This document shows positions 1-9,330 of a DNA stretch of 16,647 nucleotides, in pieces; position 1 is the first letter of the stretch; every line of letters begins with the position of its first letter. Position numbers and translations under genes: made by a program. The notes under the pieces are model-generated. The model saw only the letters and a list, made by a program, of their open reading frames with translations. It was not told where the DNA came from and made no database searches. Source of the stretch: Pseudomonas fluorescens (GTDB lineage: Bacteria; Pseudomonadota; Alphaproteobacteria; UBA2136; UBA6156); the NCBI GenBank assembly GCA_003241595.1, contig QFOU01000025.1:1-16647 (forward strand), in the 5' to 3' direction.

Positions 1-97
1 CGACATAGAAAAGCGTCCTTTATTGTTATTAACTCAACAACACTATAACGCAACCAAACGCAAAACCCTTTGCAAGGGATATAAATAAATGCAGAAA

Positions 98-129
98 ATA
101 AAAAAGCCCCGAATTTATGGTTCGGGGCT
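98..129 (-). terminator. Rho-independent terminator of the 23S-5S unit
   Basis: Read leftward, a perfect 9-bp stem (AGCCCCGAA / TTCGGGGCT) with a 7-nt loop is followed by a run of T. It lies about 60 nt past the 5S 3' end, with no tRNA-fMet or other gene between, so it closes the rRNA transcript. Confidence 0.85.
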
Positions 130-187
130 AAATCTCTGTGAGCGGTAGTCAAATTCTTGATAGGATTGCCCTGTATAAGCAGCAAAA

Positions 188-303
188 CCCTGGCAACGCG
201 CTACTCTCCCATGCCTTAAGACATAGTACCATCGCCGCAGGAGGGCTTCACGGCCGTGTTCGGAATGGGAACGGGTTTTAAACCTCCGCCATGGTCACCA
301 GAG
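188..303 (-). rRNA. rrf: 5S ribosomal RNA
   Basis: This is the 5S rRNA, a component of the large ribosomal subunit, about 116 nt long. Read leftward it holds conserved 5S blocks such as CCGAACACGGCCGTGAAG and GATGGTACTATG, and a closing GGGAGAGTAG segment near the 3' end. The ends pair as CTCTGG with CCAGGG (helix I, with one G-U), and that pairing sets the boundaries. It lies about 170 nt downstream of 23S on the same strand and ahead of a strong terminator, so it is co-transcribed with 23S. The usual alphaproteobacterial tRNA-fMet after 5S is absent. The ends could be off by one or two bases. Confidence 0.95.
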
Positions 304-477
304 AACCCTGCTGCTAATGCAAGGCAATCTAACCAAGGGTCAAATCAACATAATCTCGGACGCTATTTTAGTAAATTAGTATGTCTACTTTAAGTATATG
401 GTATTCTTGTGACTTCATTGAAGTTTCAGCTTAACCAAAGTTAGCTAAAATCTACGCACAAACAAAGCGTAAATCAC
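304..477 (-). other. 23S-5S internal transcribed spacer
   Basis: The spacer between 23S and 5S holds no gene. It contains the 3' arm of the 23S processing stem (440-475) and a small hairpin around ACTTCATTGAAGT near 411-423. The remainder is AT-rich with no other structure that I can see. Confidence 0.7.
440..475 (-). repeat. 3' arm of the 23S precursor processing stem
   Basis: This segment is an inverted copy of 3250-3285. Across 36 positions, 28 can form Watson-Crick pairs in the transcript, 6 form G-U wobbles and 2 mismatch. The two arms bracket the mature 23S, as expected for the double-stranded RNase III substrate in pre-23S RNA. Confidence 0.8.
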
Positions 478-3207
<2,730 letters not shown>

Positions 3208-3249
3208 CAAAAAATTTCTTTCGAAACTTGCCTGCGGATGTTATCCACA

Positions 3250-3285
3250 GGTCTTCGCCTTGTTTGCGCGCAGATTCTAACTAAC
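3250..3285 (-). repeat. 5' arm of the 23S precursor processing stem
   Basis: Partner of 440-475. Of the 8 differences between the arms, 6 keep pairing as G-U in RNA, which is what selection on RNA structure would leave. The arm lies 43 nt upstream of the estimated mature 23S 5' end, so transcription must begin upstream of 3285. Confidence 0.8.
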
Positions 3286-3317
3286 TTACGTCGGTTATCG
3301 TCTACGGCTTAAAGTCA

Positions 3318-3326
3318 AGTATACCA
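3318..3326 (-). promoter_or_regulatory. Possible second rRNA promoter (extended -10)
   Basis: Read leftward, TGGTATACT resembles an extended -10 element, but no convincing -35 lies 17 nt upstream. A start here would still include the 23S processing arm. It could serve as a secondary promoter or be chance. Confidence 0.25.
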
Positions 3327-3350
3327 TACACTGTGTGACTGGCTGTTACT

Positions 3351-3371
3351 CGAAGACCGGAAAGATCTTCG
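3351..3371 (-). other. Leader hairpin upstream of 23S
   Basis: Read leftward, CGAAGATC / GGTCTTCG forms an 8-bp stem (one G-U) around a 5-nt loop inside the presumed 23S leader. No T-run follows, so it is not a terminator. Its role is unknown: possibly processing or antitermination. Confidence 0.4.
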
Positions 3372-3529
3372 CAACCACCACACGGCTAGCATGGAGTTTA
3401 TGTTGATTTTTTGACTACCTATTCGGTTTTCACAGAACTTCGTTGGGGGCTTATTTCCTCGCAGTCACTCTCGCTTCTGCTTGGCTTTCGTTTCGGACTT
3501 TCGTTTCGTCCTCACCCTCAGCGGTTGGG

Positions 3530-3558
3530 CTTCTAACCCGACCCCCTCCCCCTGTCAA
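3530..3558 (-). promoter_or_regulatory. Main promoter of the 23S-5S unit
   Basis: Read leftward there is a perfect -35 (TTGACA at 3558-3553), a 17-nt G-rich spacer and a -10 of TAGAAG (3535-3530, 4 of 6 matches). This is the usual look of alphaproteobacterial rRNA promoters. An A/T-rich stretch just upstream (about 3565-3600) could act as an UP element. Predicted initiation is near 3523, giving a leader of roughly 315 nt before mature 23S. Confidence 0.7.
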
Positions 3559-3840
3559 CACCTCTTTCGCAACATTTTTCAAACTTTCTTGCAACCCCCT
3601 CAAAATACAGGAGAGAAATTCCAAAAAAAGCTGGCCGAAGATGGCTTCGAACTTGCTAAAGAGGTGTTTTAGGAGTCTAATCGGAGCCAGACGTACCTGC
3701 ACAACTTCTCTCTAAATAGAATTTCATTCCCCCACCGCAAGGTGCAATCGCAAGTTTTCTTGCAAAAAGACTCTCTCCAGGAAACTCCATGGGGTGCGCA
3801 TGCCGCGTTCAATCTGTGATTAACCAGAAGGGAACATTTC

Positions 3841-4548
3841 ATGCCTATCTCCAGCATTCTCTCCCGCCGCGCCTTTTTATCAGGTGCCATGGCTGTACTA
3901 GCCACCCCCTACTTAAGCACGCCGGCTCACGCTGTCGGTCCATCACTCAAACGCCGCATCAATCACGTGCGAACCGCCATCGATCACTCTTCGTCGTTCA
4001 ATGGCACTCTGCATAAAAATTTGATGAGCGCCTTCGCCGATGTCGTACAAACCGACCTCGGCTCTATAATAGAGCAAAGCAGCTTCGATGAGATCATCTT
4101 CGAAGTGAACTACTGGGGGTCATTCAAGACCTCTCTCATCAAGCCGGTCACTCTGGTCACCGGCAACTGTAAAGAGCAGCTCAACCAGATCGCAGCCCAA
4201 CTCTATACAGAAGCCGAAACCAACGGCGGCAAGGAAGGCACCAACCTCGGCCTGTGTATGGAAGACAATCTGAAAGACTTCAGCCCGTCGGCCAGCCAGA
4301 CAACCCTGAACATAGTGACCGACGACGACTCGTCCCGTACCGATAACTTCATACTGGCATTCCACCAGCAGAAGGCACAGGAACAGAATACGCGCATCAA
4401 TGGACTTATCGTCGGCTCACCCGAGGCGCTGAACGGCTACTTCCCTAAATACGTGCAGACCGGCCCCGGCAGCTTCACTCTTCCCACCGAGAATTTCAAC
4501 AGCCTGCGTGCCGCCTGGCGTCAGAAGTTCATTCAGGATCTCTTCTGA
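3841..4548 (+). CDS. Tat-exported DUF1194 / VWA-like protein
   Basis: The 235-residue product begins with a twin-arginine signal (SRRAFL at residues 8-13, hydrophobic stretch, AHA cleavage site near 31), so it is probably exported folded to the periplasm. The rest fits DUF1194, a family related to von Willebrand A domains. It has a metal-site-like DxSxS at residues 48-52, a GTN segment with Thr134, an acidic TDDD after a hydrophobic strand at 160-163, and a C-terminal block (INGL, then GPGSF at 208-212) that closely follows the family pattern. A Shine-Dalgarno AAGGGA precedes the ATG by about 8 nt, and a terminator follows the stop, so it is probably monocistronic. Family members have no firmly established function; a metal-dependent ligand- or protein-binding role is inferred from the fold. 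Confidence 0.75.
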   Translation: MPISSILSRRAFLSGAMAVLATPYLSTPAHAVGPSLKRRINHVRTAIDHSSSFNGTLHKNLMSAFADVVQTDLGSIIEQSSFDEIIFEVNYWGSFKTSLIKPVTLVTGNCKEQLNQIAAQLYTEAETNGGKEGTNLGLCMEDNLKDFSPSASQTTLNIVTDDDSSRTDNFILAFHQQKAQEQNTRINGLIVGSPEALNGYFPKYVQTGPGSFTLPTENFNSLRAAWRQKFIQDLF

Positions 4549-4564
4549 CCCCCCAACGCAACAA

Positions 4565-4597
4565 GCCGCCGCCTCCCAAAAGGAGACGGCGGCTTTT
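4565..4597 (+). terminator. Terminator after the DUF1194 gene
   Basis: A 12-bp stem with one mismatch (GCCGCCGCCTCC / GGAGACGGCGGC) and a 5-nt loop is followed by TTTT. It lies 17 nt past the DUF1194 stop and between convergent genes. The T-run is good only on the plus strand. Confidence 0.8.
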
Positions 4598-4603
4598 AAT
4601 ATA

Positions 4604-5017
4604 TTAAGAGAGCAAACCAGAAGGCGAGAGACCCGAAAGGAATCTCTTCCCTTCAAAGCCAAGCTTCTCGGCACCGATCAGCAGCATGGGCTTGTTCGCC
4701 CCTCGCCGTTCAACATCCATGATACTCACATCGACCGAATCCAGAGCGATGTGCAGGCTGCGCCGCCAAAAGTCAACGAACAGACGGAGTATCGGGAAAT
4801 ACGCCGTATGGTCAACTTCAGGCAGAATCAACACCGGGCGCCGTATAGTGGCCCCGGCTTCGCGCATGTAAAAGGTGTAATTCACCGGCCGGCATCCAAA
4901 GCTGTTCATACGCATGTCGGGAGGAAGTTGCTTGAGAACGAGAGCCGAAACTTCGGCCTCGCCCGAGAGAGGTTCCAAATCGAGGAGATTTGGCATGTCA
5001 TCAAAACGCTCAGTCAT
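4604..5017 (-). CDS. Hypothetical protein, family not recognised
   Basis: This 137-residue protein has no signal peptide and no obvious membrane segment, so it is probably cytoplasmic. I do not recognise the family. The N-terminal third is acidic and leucine-rich (residues 1-30). The middle has alternating hydrophobic stretches (RRPVLILPEV near 60-69, FPILRLFVDFWRR near 74-86) and the C-terminal half again looks alpha/beta. An AGGGGAA Shine-Dalgarno about 7 nt ahead of the ATG supports this start. A rightward ORF of similar length overlaps it (4508-5035), but that ORF starts inside the DUF1194 gene, runs through its terminator and has a protein-unlike composition, so I prefer this strand. It is transcribed away from the cardiolipin synthase gene and converges on the DUF1194 gene. 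Confidence 0.6.
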   Translation of the reverse strand: MTERFDDMPNLLDLEPLSGEAEVSALVLKQLPPDMRMNSFGCRPVNYTFYMREAGATIRRPVLILPEVDHTAYFPILRLFVDFWRRSLHIALDSVDVSIMDVERRGANKPMLLIGAEKLGFEGKRFLSGLSPSGLLS

Positions 5018-5167
5018 ACATCGTTCCCCTTATGAAAGAAGTCTCTTGCAACGATCAGTACCTCCCCATCATAAAAAGCCCAGCGCCCAATGCAACAGAA
5101 ATCTAAAGAATAAGCGTACACGGAACATTTCCACGCCTCGCCGCTTAGCTTCGCTGAAAGGCCGATC

Positions 5168-6619
5168 ATGGATGCATTCCTCGCCCAAGCTTCCGAGTAC
5201 CTCACACTCGCCACCGCCTACACGGCCCTGCTGTGGGGCATACGCTTGGCCGCCCTTATTATAGTCCCGTTCCGCCGCTCCCCCTCCGCCGCCAAGGCAT
5301 GGCTGATGCTGATCTTCTTTCAACCGATCGTCGGGCTGGTTCTCTATCTGATTTTCGGACGCGCCATCCAACCCCGCTGGCTCCAACAACGCCGCAAGCG
5401 CTGGGAGCAAATGTTCAAAACCATCATTTCCAAGATCAACACCATCAGCGACAAACGCGGCTACACCCTCAAACACACCCCGCCCCTGCATGCTACATAT
5501 ATACAAAAACAATTCCCCCTTCCCCCCGCCAGCGGCAACCATGCCGAGTGGATCGACGACTACGAGGCTTTCAACGAACAGCTCATCACAGATATCGCCG
5601 CGGCCAAGCACCATGTGCATCTCTTGTTCTATATATATAGAAACGATGTCATCGGCCGCCGCGTCGCCAATGCACTGGCCGATGCCTCCGCCCGCGGCGT
5701 CACCTGCCGCGTGCTTATCGATGCCATCGGGTCCTGGCCGCGTACCATCCGCCGCCGCCTCCTCAAAAGCGGCGTTCACGTCCATTCCGCCGTGCCACTC
5801 AACCGCCGCACAACGAATATCTTCAACTTTGTACGCGCCGACCTCCGCAATCACCGCAAGATCGCCGTCATCGACGGCCTTATCGGATATACCGGTTCCC
5901 AAAACATTACCAAGCAAGATACCCCTCACCAGCAGGAGCTTATGGTGCGCCTCACCGGCCCCGCGGTATTAGGTCTCCAAGCCATCTTCAGCGCCGACTG
6001 GTTCCTCGAAAGCGAGGAAGTGCTGGATAAATCCACTTACTATCCCACTCCACCCACTAAACCGCGCGGCACGTCCATCGCACAGGTCCTTCCCAGCGGA
6101 CCAGATTACCCCGGCACCAGTGTGGATGACCTTGTCATTACCCTCATCCACAACGCCCGTAACCGCATCATGGTCGCAACACCTTACTTCATTCCGTCCG
6201 AGCCCTTGCTCCATGCCATGCGCAGTGCCGTTAAACGGGGGGTGGAAGTCCACCTTCTCACCACCGCCCATACCGATTCCCGCCTCGTCAAACTGGCACA
6301 ACAGTCATATTATAACGATCTCCTCAAAGCAGGCGTTCAAGTCCACGAGCACACGCACGGCTTCTTCCACGCCAAATATCTCACCATCGATAACCTCGCC
6401 ACCATGGTCGGCTCCAGCAATATCGACCTCCGCTCCTTCGAACTGAACGGCGAAATCAACGTCATCCTTTACGATGACAAACTTACCCAAGATCTCGGCC
6501 AACGCGAAGCCCAATGGCTCAAACACAGCAAAACGCTCGAACTCAAGTCATGGCACGCCCGCCCGCTTCCCTATAAAATGGCCGAAAATATGGCCCGCCT
6601 CCTCAGCCCTCTTCTTTAA
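5168..6619 (+). CDS. cls: Cardiolipin synthase (phospholipase D family)
   Basis: This inner-membrane enzyme condenses two phosphatidylglycerol molecules into cardiolipin and glycerol. The 483 residues are the usual ClsA length. Two hydrophobic segments (about 17-34 and 43-64) form the PLDc_N membrane anchor. Two phospholipase D signatures follow: HxK(x)4D at H229/K231/D236 with GSQN after it, and a second at H401/K403/D408 followed by GSSNID. Both are intact, so the enzyme should be active. The start is supported by AAAGG 7-8 nt before the ATG. The strongest alternatives within the superfamily (ClsB, ClsC) lack the paired N-terminal membrane segments. Its exact paralogue class (ClsA) is inferred from architecture only. 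No partner gene is nearby. Confidence 0.93.
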   Translation: MDAFLAQASEYLTLATAYTALLWGIRLAALIIVPFRRSPSAAKAWLMLIFFQPIVGLVLYLIFGRAIQPRWLQQRRKRWEQMFKTIISKINTISDKRGYTLKHTPPLHATYIQKQFPLPPASGNHAEWIDDYEAFNEQLITDIAAAKHHVHLLFYIYRNDVIGRRVANALADASARGVTCRVLIDAIGSWPRTIRRRLLKSGVHVHSAVPLNRRTTNIFNFVRADLRNHRKIAVIDGLIGYTGSQNITKQDTPHQQELMVRLTGPAVLGLQAIFSADWFLESEEVLDKSTYYPTPPTKPRGTSIAQVLPSGPDYPGTSVDDLVITLIHNARNRIMVATPYFIPSEPLLHAMRSAVKRGVEVHLLTTAHTDSRLVKLAQQSYYNDLLKAGVQVHEHTHGFFHAKYLTIDNLATMVGSSNIDLRSFELNGEINVILYDDKLTQDLGQREAQWLKHSKTLELKSWHARPLPYKMAENMARLLSPLL

Positions 6620-6742
6620 ATCCCAACCTCTATCTACAAAGGCCTGTGGCCGTAGGGGCTTAATTCACCGTTCCCCTAAAACCACAATAGCCCGCGCCCA
6701 TTCCACCAGTTCGGCCAAAAACCCGCCCCATCCACCCCATCC

Positions 6743-6753
6743 TTTGCTATCCT
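6743..6753 (+). promoter_or_regulatory. Extended -10-like element directly ahead of ybaL
   Basis: TTTGCTATCCT ends 6 nt before the ybaL ATG. If it is the -10, transcription would start at or within a base of the start codon and the mRNA would be leaderless. No good -35 lies 17 nt upstream. CTATCCT-like -10 elements are common in alphaproteobacteria. Confidence 0.35.
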
Positions 6754-6759
6754 GCGGGA

Positions 6760-8487
6760 ATGATTCACCATACCGCCCTTATCTCTACAATTGTTATGGG
6801 TTTGGTACTGGCCTTTGTGTTTGGTACCATCGCCCACCGCCTCAAATTCTCCCCGCTCGTGGGCTACCTCTTGGCAGGCGTGCTGATCGGCCCCTTCACC
6901 CCGGGCTACGTCGCCGACCAAGGCCTCGCCACCCAACTGGCCGAACTCGGCGTCATTCTCCTCATGTTCGGGGTCGGCCTGCACTTTTCGTGGCGCGATC
7001 TCTTGGCGGTTAAAGCCATCGCTATCCCCGGCGCAGTCACTCAAATCACCATGGCTACCCTTATGGGGATGGTCTTGGCCACCGCGCTGGGCTGGAGCAT
7101 CGGCGCAGGCCTCATCTTCGGCCTTGCCCTCTCGGTCGCCAGTACCGTAGTGCTGCTACGCGCCCTGCAAGAACATAACATGGTGGAAACCGAGCAAGGC
7201 CGCATCGCGGTCGGCTGGCTGATCGTCGAAGATCTCGTCATGGTGCTCGCCCTCGTCCTCCTTCCCGTCCTCGCCCCCTCTTTAGGCGGAGAACTTCCGG
7301 AAGGCGAGAAATCCGTACCCCTCATGGTCGCCCTCTCGCTCATGGTCATCAAGCTCTCCGGCTTCGGCGGTATGCTCTACGTGTTCGGACGCCGCATGAT
7401 CCCCCGCTCCCTGCACTACGTCGCCCTTACCGGTTCCCGAGAGCTCTTCCGCCTCGCCGTCCTCGCCATCGCCCTCGGCGTGGCCTTCGGTTCCGCCGAA
7501 CTCTTCGGCGTCTCCTTCGCTCTCGGCGCGTTCTTCGCGGGTATGATTCTGGCCGAATCCCCCCTCAGCCACCAAGCTGCGGAAGAAACTCTGCCGCTCC
7601 GCGACGCATTCGCCGTACTCTTCTTCGTCTCGGTCGGCATGCTGTTCAACCCACATGTTCTCATTGAGCAACCGCTCGCCGTCTTGGCCACGTTCTTTAT
7701 TATCGTAATTGGTAAATCGCTGGCGGCCTACCTCATCATGCGCTCGGCCAAACACAACCACGGTACTGCCGTCACCATCTCTGTGAGCCTCGCGCAGATC
7801 GGAGAATTCTCCTTCATTCTCGCAGGCTTGGGCGTCGCGCTTAAACTGATGCCCGAAGCGGGCCGCGACCTCATCCTCGCCGGTGCCATCCTCTCCATCA
7901 TGGCCAACCCCTTCCTGTTCTCGGGGCTGGAGCGCGTCAAAGCCTGGTCCAGTATTTTCGGCGGCAGCCCTTCGCTCCCCACCAAAACCAAAGCTCTCCC
8001 CAAGCTGCCCACCCTCACGGAAAATACAAAGTCCGAGCACGCCATCATCATCGGTTACGACAACCCCGGCATCTCGGTCGCCCGCGCGCTCGTCAGCCGC
8101 GGCATCCCGCTGTATATTATCGAAGAACGGGAAGCCAACGTGCACAACCTCACCAGCCAGATGTACGGCGCGGTGGCAGAAGGCTTTGTCACCTACGGCC
8201 CTGCCGAAAATGCCGGCTTCGATACCGCCAAGGCCCTCGTACTCAGCACACCCTCCTCCAGCAAGGCAGAAGCCATTGCCAAACAAGCGCTGTTGGTCAA
8301 TCCCGACCTCACGCTCATCGGCTTTGCCTGTAACCAACGCCACGCCGAATGGCTGCACAAGCACAACGCCCGTCTGGTCATTTCGCCGGAAACCGACAAA
8401 ACCTCCGCCGCCGCCCAGATCGCCGATACCATTTCCGACGACGACTTCACCAAGGCGCAACTGCACCCCGACATCGTCCACGGCTAA
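6760..8487 (+). CDS. ybaL: YbaL/Kef-type CPA2 cation:proton antiporter
   Basis: This is an inner-membrane monovalent-cation/proton antiporter of the CPA2 family, 575 residues. Residues 1-390 hold about a dozen hydrophobic segments of the Na+/H+ exchanger fold. A cytoplasmic TrkA-N (RCK) Rossmann domain follows at about 425-560. The N-terminus matches E. coli YbaL closely (SPLVGYLLAG near 31-40, ELGVILLMFGVGLHFS near 62-77), which favours YbaL over KefB/KefC and fixes the first Met. The nucleotide-binding loop reads GYDNPG at 432-437, where GxGxxG is usual: the second glycine is Asp434, so NAD(H) control may be altered or lost. No Shine-Dalgarno lies at a workable distance before the ATG (see the -10 element at 6743). 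Substrate and regulation are inferred from the family. Confidence 0.88.
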   Translation: MIHHTALISTIVMGLVLAFVFGTIAHRLKFSPLVGYLLAGVLIGPFTPGYVADQGLATQLAELGVILLMFGVGLHFSWRDLLAVKAIAIPGAVTQITMATLMGMVLATALGWSIGAGLIFGLALSVASTVVLLRALQEHNMVETEQGRIAVGWLIVEDLVMVLALVLLPVLAPSLGGELPEGEKSVPLMVALSLMVIKLSGFGGMLYVFGRRMIPRSLHYVALTGSRELFRLAVLAIALGVAFGSAELFGVSFALGAFFAGMILAESPLSHQAAEETLPLRDAFAVLFFVSVGMLFNPHVLIEQPLAVLATFFIIVIGKSLAAYLIMRSAKHNHGTAVTISVSLAQIGEFSFILAGLGVALKLMPEAGRDLILAGAILSIMANPFLFSGLERVKAWSSIFGGSPSLPTKTKALPKLPTLTENTKSEHAIIIGYDNPGISVARALVSRGIPLYIIEEREANVHNLTSQMYGAVAEGFVTYGPAENAGFDTAKALVLSTPSSSKAEAIAKQALLVNPDLTLIGFACNQRHAEWLHKHNARLVISPETDKTSAAAQIADTISDDDFTKAQLHPDIVHG

Positions 8488-8507
8488 AAACCAATATCCC
8501 GGAAATC

Positions 8508-8549
8508 AAAAAGCACCGTCCGGACAAAATCCGTGACGGTGCTTTCTTT
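8508..8549. terminator. Bidirectional terminator between ybaL and the cell-wall hydrolase gene
   Basis: The outer stem AAAGCACCGTC / GACGGTGCTTT is 11 bp and an inner CGGA/TCCG stem closes a short loop. Rightward it is followed by TTTCTTT, and leftward the stem ends in TTTTT. It serves the ybaL end and can also stop leftward transcription. Three further small hairpins (8550-8565, 8569-8583, 8588-8601) lie between it and the leftward gene's stop. Confidence 0.85.
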
Positions 8550-8604
8550 AGGAGCTTCCTCCTAAAACCTCTTCCCGAGGTCGCTATTCGGGCCACCGCC
8601 CGGT

Positions 8605-9141
8605 TTACTTATACGCCAGCACCATGTTGTTCGGATTGCGGTACATATGATGCCCCGCATAAAATCCGCAATATCCCCCCAGCTTCTTGAACTTTTTAGC
8701 CCAAGAAGGATAGACGCTGCGGTTATGGAAATATGTGCAACCCTTGAGTTTACGCTGAAGCTCGACTTCAACGGTGGGTGCGCCATTTTTCCAATCCTGG
8801 TACATTTGGCGTGCTATGGCAGCCGTTTCAGCCGTCGGGCCCCGTCGGCCCTTCTTATGGATGAAACTGAACTGGTTCTTTTCATAGATGGCATTGCAAA
8901 TGCCTCCTTTGGCGTTCGCCCGTGCCAGAATCGCATAGCCTACGGTGACGTAGCCTACTTTATTCTGTTCAGGCTCATGCTGAAGGGCATCAGCAAAGCA
9001 TTTGAAGTCTCGGCTAGTCGTTGTAGTGACCAGCGGCTTGGTTACAGATTTTCCACTCTGTGCATGAGCCTCCACCGTCTGTACGGCAAAAACACTCATG
9101 GCGATGAGCATCGCTATAAACGCTCTCATTTGATGTCTCAT
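8605..9141 (-). CDS. Exported SleB/CwlJ-like cell-wall hydrolase
   Basis: The 178-residue product has a signal peptide (hydrophobic stretch about 7-20, AHA site near 25-27), so it acts in the periplasm. The mature part fits the Hydrolase_2 (SleB/CwlJ) family of peptidoglycan-cleaving enzymes. It has a C-[FL]-A-x-A-L-x-HE block with Glu56, a VTVGYAILARA helix, an ICNAIYEKNQFSF block, and a CTYFHNRSVYPSWA segment near 135-148 followed by the FY..HHMYR end. The usual EARGE loop is changed to EPEQN after the conserved Glu, so the active-site surroundings are atypical. Four cysteines (48, 82, 135, 158) could form disulfides. ATG at 9141 has only a weak CAGG upstream, and Met5 lacks any Shine-Dalgarno. 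A CtrA-type site lies about 150 nt upstream. The lytic reaction is inferred from the family. Confidence 0.75.
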   Translation of the reverse strand: MRHQMRAFIAMLIAMSVFAVQTVEAHAQSGKSVTKPLVTTTTSRDFKCFADALQHEPEQNKVGYVTVGYAILARANAKGGICNAIYEKNQFSFIHKKGRRGPTAETAAIARQMYQDWKNGAPTVEVELQRKLKGCTYFHNRSVYPSWAKKFKKLGGYCGFYAGHHMYRNPNNMVLAYK

Positions 9142-9250
9142 AGGGCCTGTTGTCTATAACGGGCGGCCTTGTTATCCCAGTACCGAGATAACACTCAAAA
9201 TCCCTCATTCAACCCCACGCCTACCGCCATTTTCCATGCATGTAAGGAAC

Positions 9251-9289
9251 CCTGTTTTTCATAAACCCCAAAAATGCGCCAAAAACAGG
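9251..9289. repeat. Perfect 9-bp inverted repeat with 21-nt spacing
   Basis: CCTGTTTTT at 9251-9259 and AAAAACAGG at 9281-9289 are exact reverse complements. The repeat lies 4 nt from the CtrA-type site. It may be an operator for a dimeric regulator or an RNA hairpin; no T-run after it suggests a terminator. Confidence 0.45.
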
Positions 9290-9292
9290 CAT

Positions 9293-9308
9293 TTAACCGC
9301 CACTTAAC
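9293..9308. promoter_or_regulatory. CtrA-type binding site (TTAA-N7-TTAAC)
   Basis: TTAACCGCCACTTAAC has both TTAA half-sites at exactly 7-nt spacing, the consensus for the alphaproteobacterial cell-cycle regulator CtrA. It is 152 nt upstream of the cell-wall hydrolase start and about 130 nt upstream of the tRNA-Ala promoter. A regulatory role is inferred from the motif alone. Confidence 0.5.
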
Positions 9309-9330
9309 CCACCGCTTTCGCCTCGTTTTT

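Larger units (their letters stand above)
3208..3840. other. Intergenic region: 23S leader and divergent upstream regions
   Basis: This 630-bp gap sits between 23S (leftward) and the DUF1194 gene (rightward). I searched it for a 16S remnant, tRNA-Ile and tRNA-Ala and found none. It holds the processing arm, a leader hairpin, two CTTTCGTTTCG repeats (3485-3495 and 3498-3508), the rrn promoter, and an A-rich stretch upstream of the promoter that resembles an UP element. Near 3732-3758 two small hairpins (around CACCGCAAGGTG and GCAAGTTTTCTTGC) precede the DUF1194 gene. The short ORFs here lack good start signals and I do not call them. Confidence 0.6.

Noticed and set aside
3619..3660. Possible leftward terminator (CGAAG/CTTCG stem followed a few bases later by TTTTTTT)
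   Set aside because: The stem is only 5 bp and is separated from the T-run by six bases, and no leftward gene ends there. The T-run is more likely part of the A/T-rich region upstream of the rrn promoter.
3443..3715. Small overlapping ORFs on both strands near the rRNA promoter, including a rightward frame ending in a protein-like tail (3481-3672)
   Set aside because: They overlap the rrn promoter and leader, lack Shine-Dalgarno sequences, and have low-complexity or unlikely composition.
4508..5035. Rightward 175-codon ORF
   Set aside because: It starts inside the DUF1194 gene, spans its terminator and opposes a leftward gene with better start signals.
5069..5929. Leftward 286-codon ORF
   Set aside because: It is antisense to the cardiolipin synthase gene, which has intact active-site motifs; its Gly/Ala/Asp-rich composition is typical of a shadow frame.
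7282..8481. Leftward 399-codon ORF antisense to ybaL
   Set aside because: The length results from GC-rich third-position bias opposite a real gene; its composition is rich in Gly, Asp and Glu with no domain pattern.
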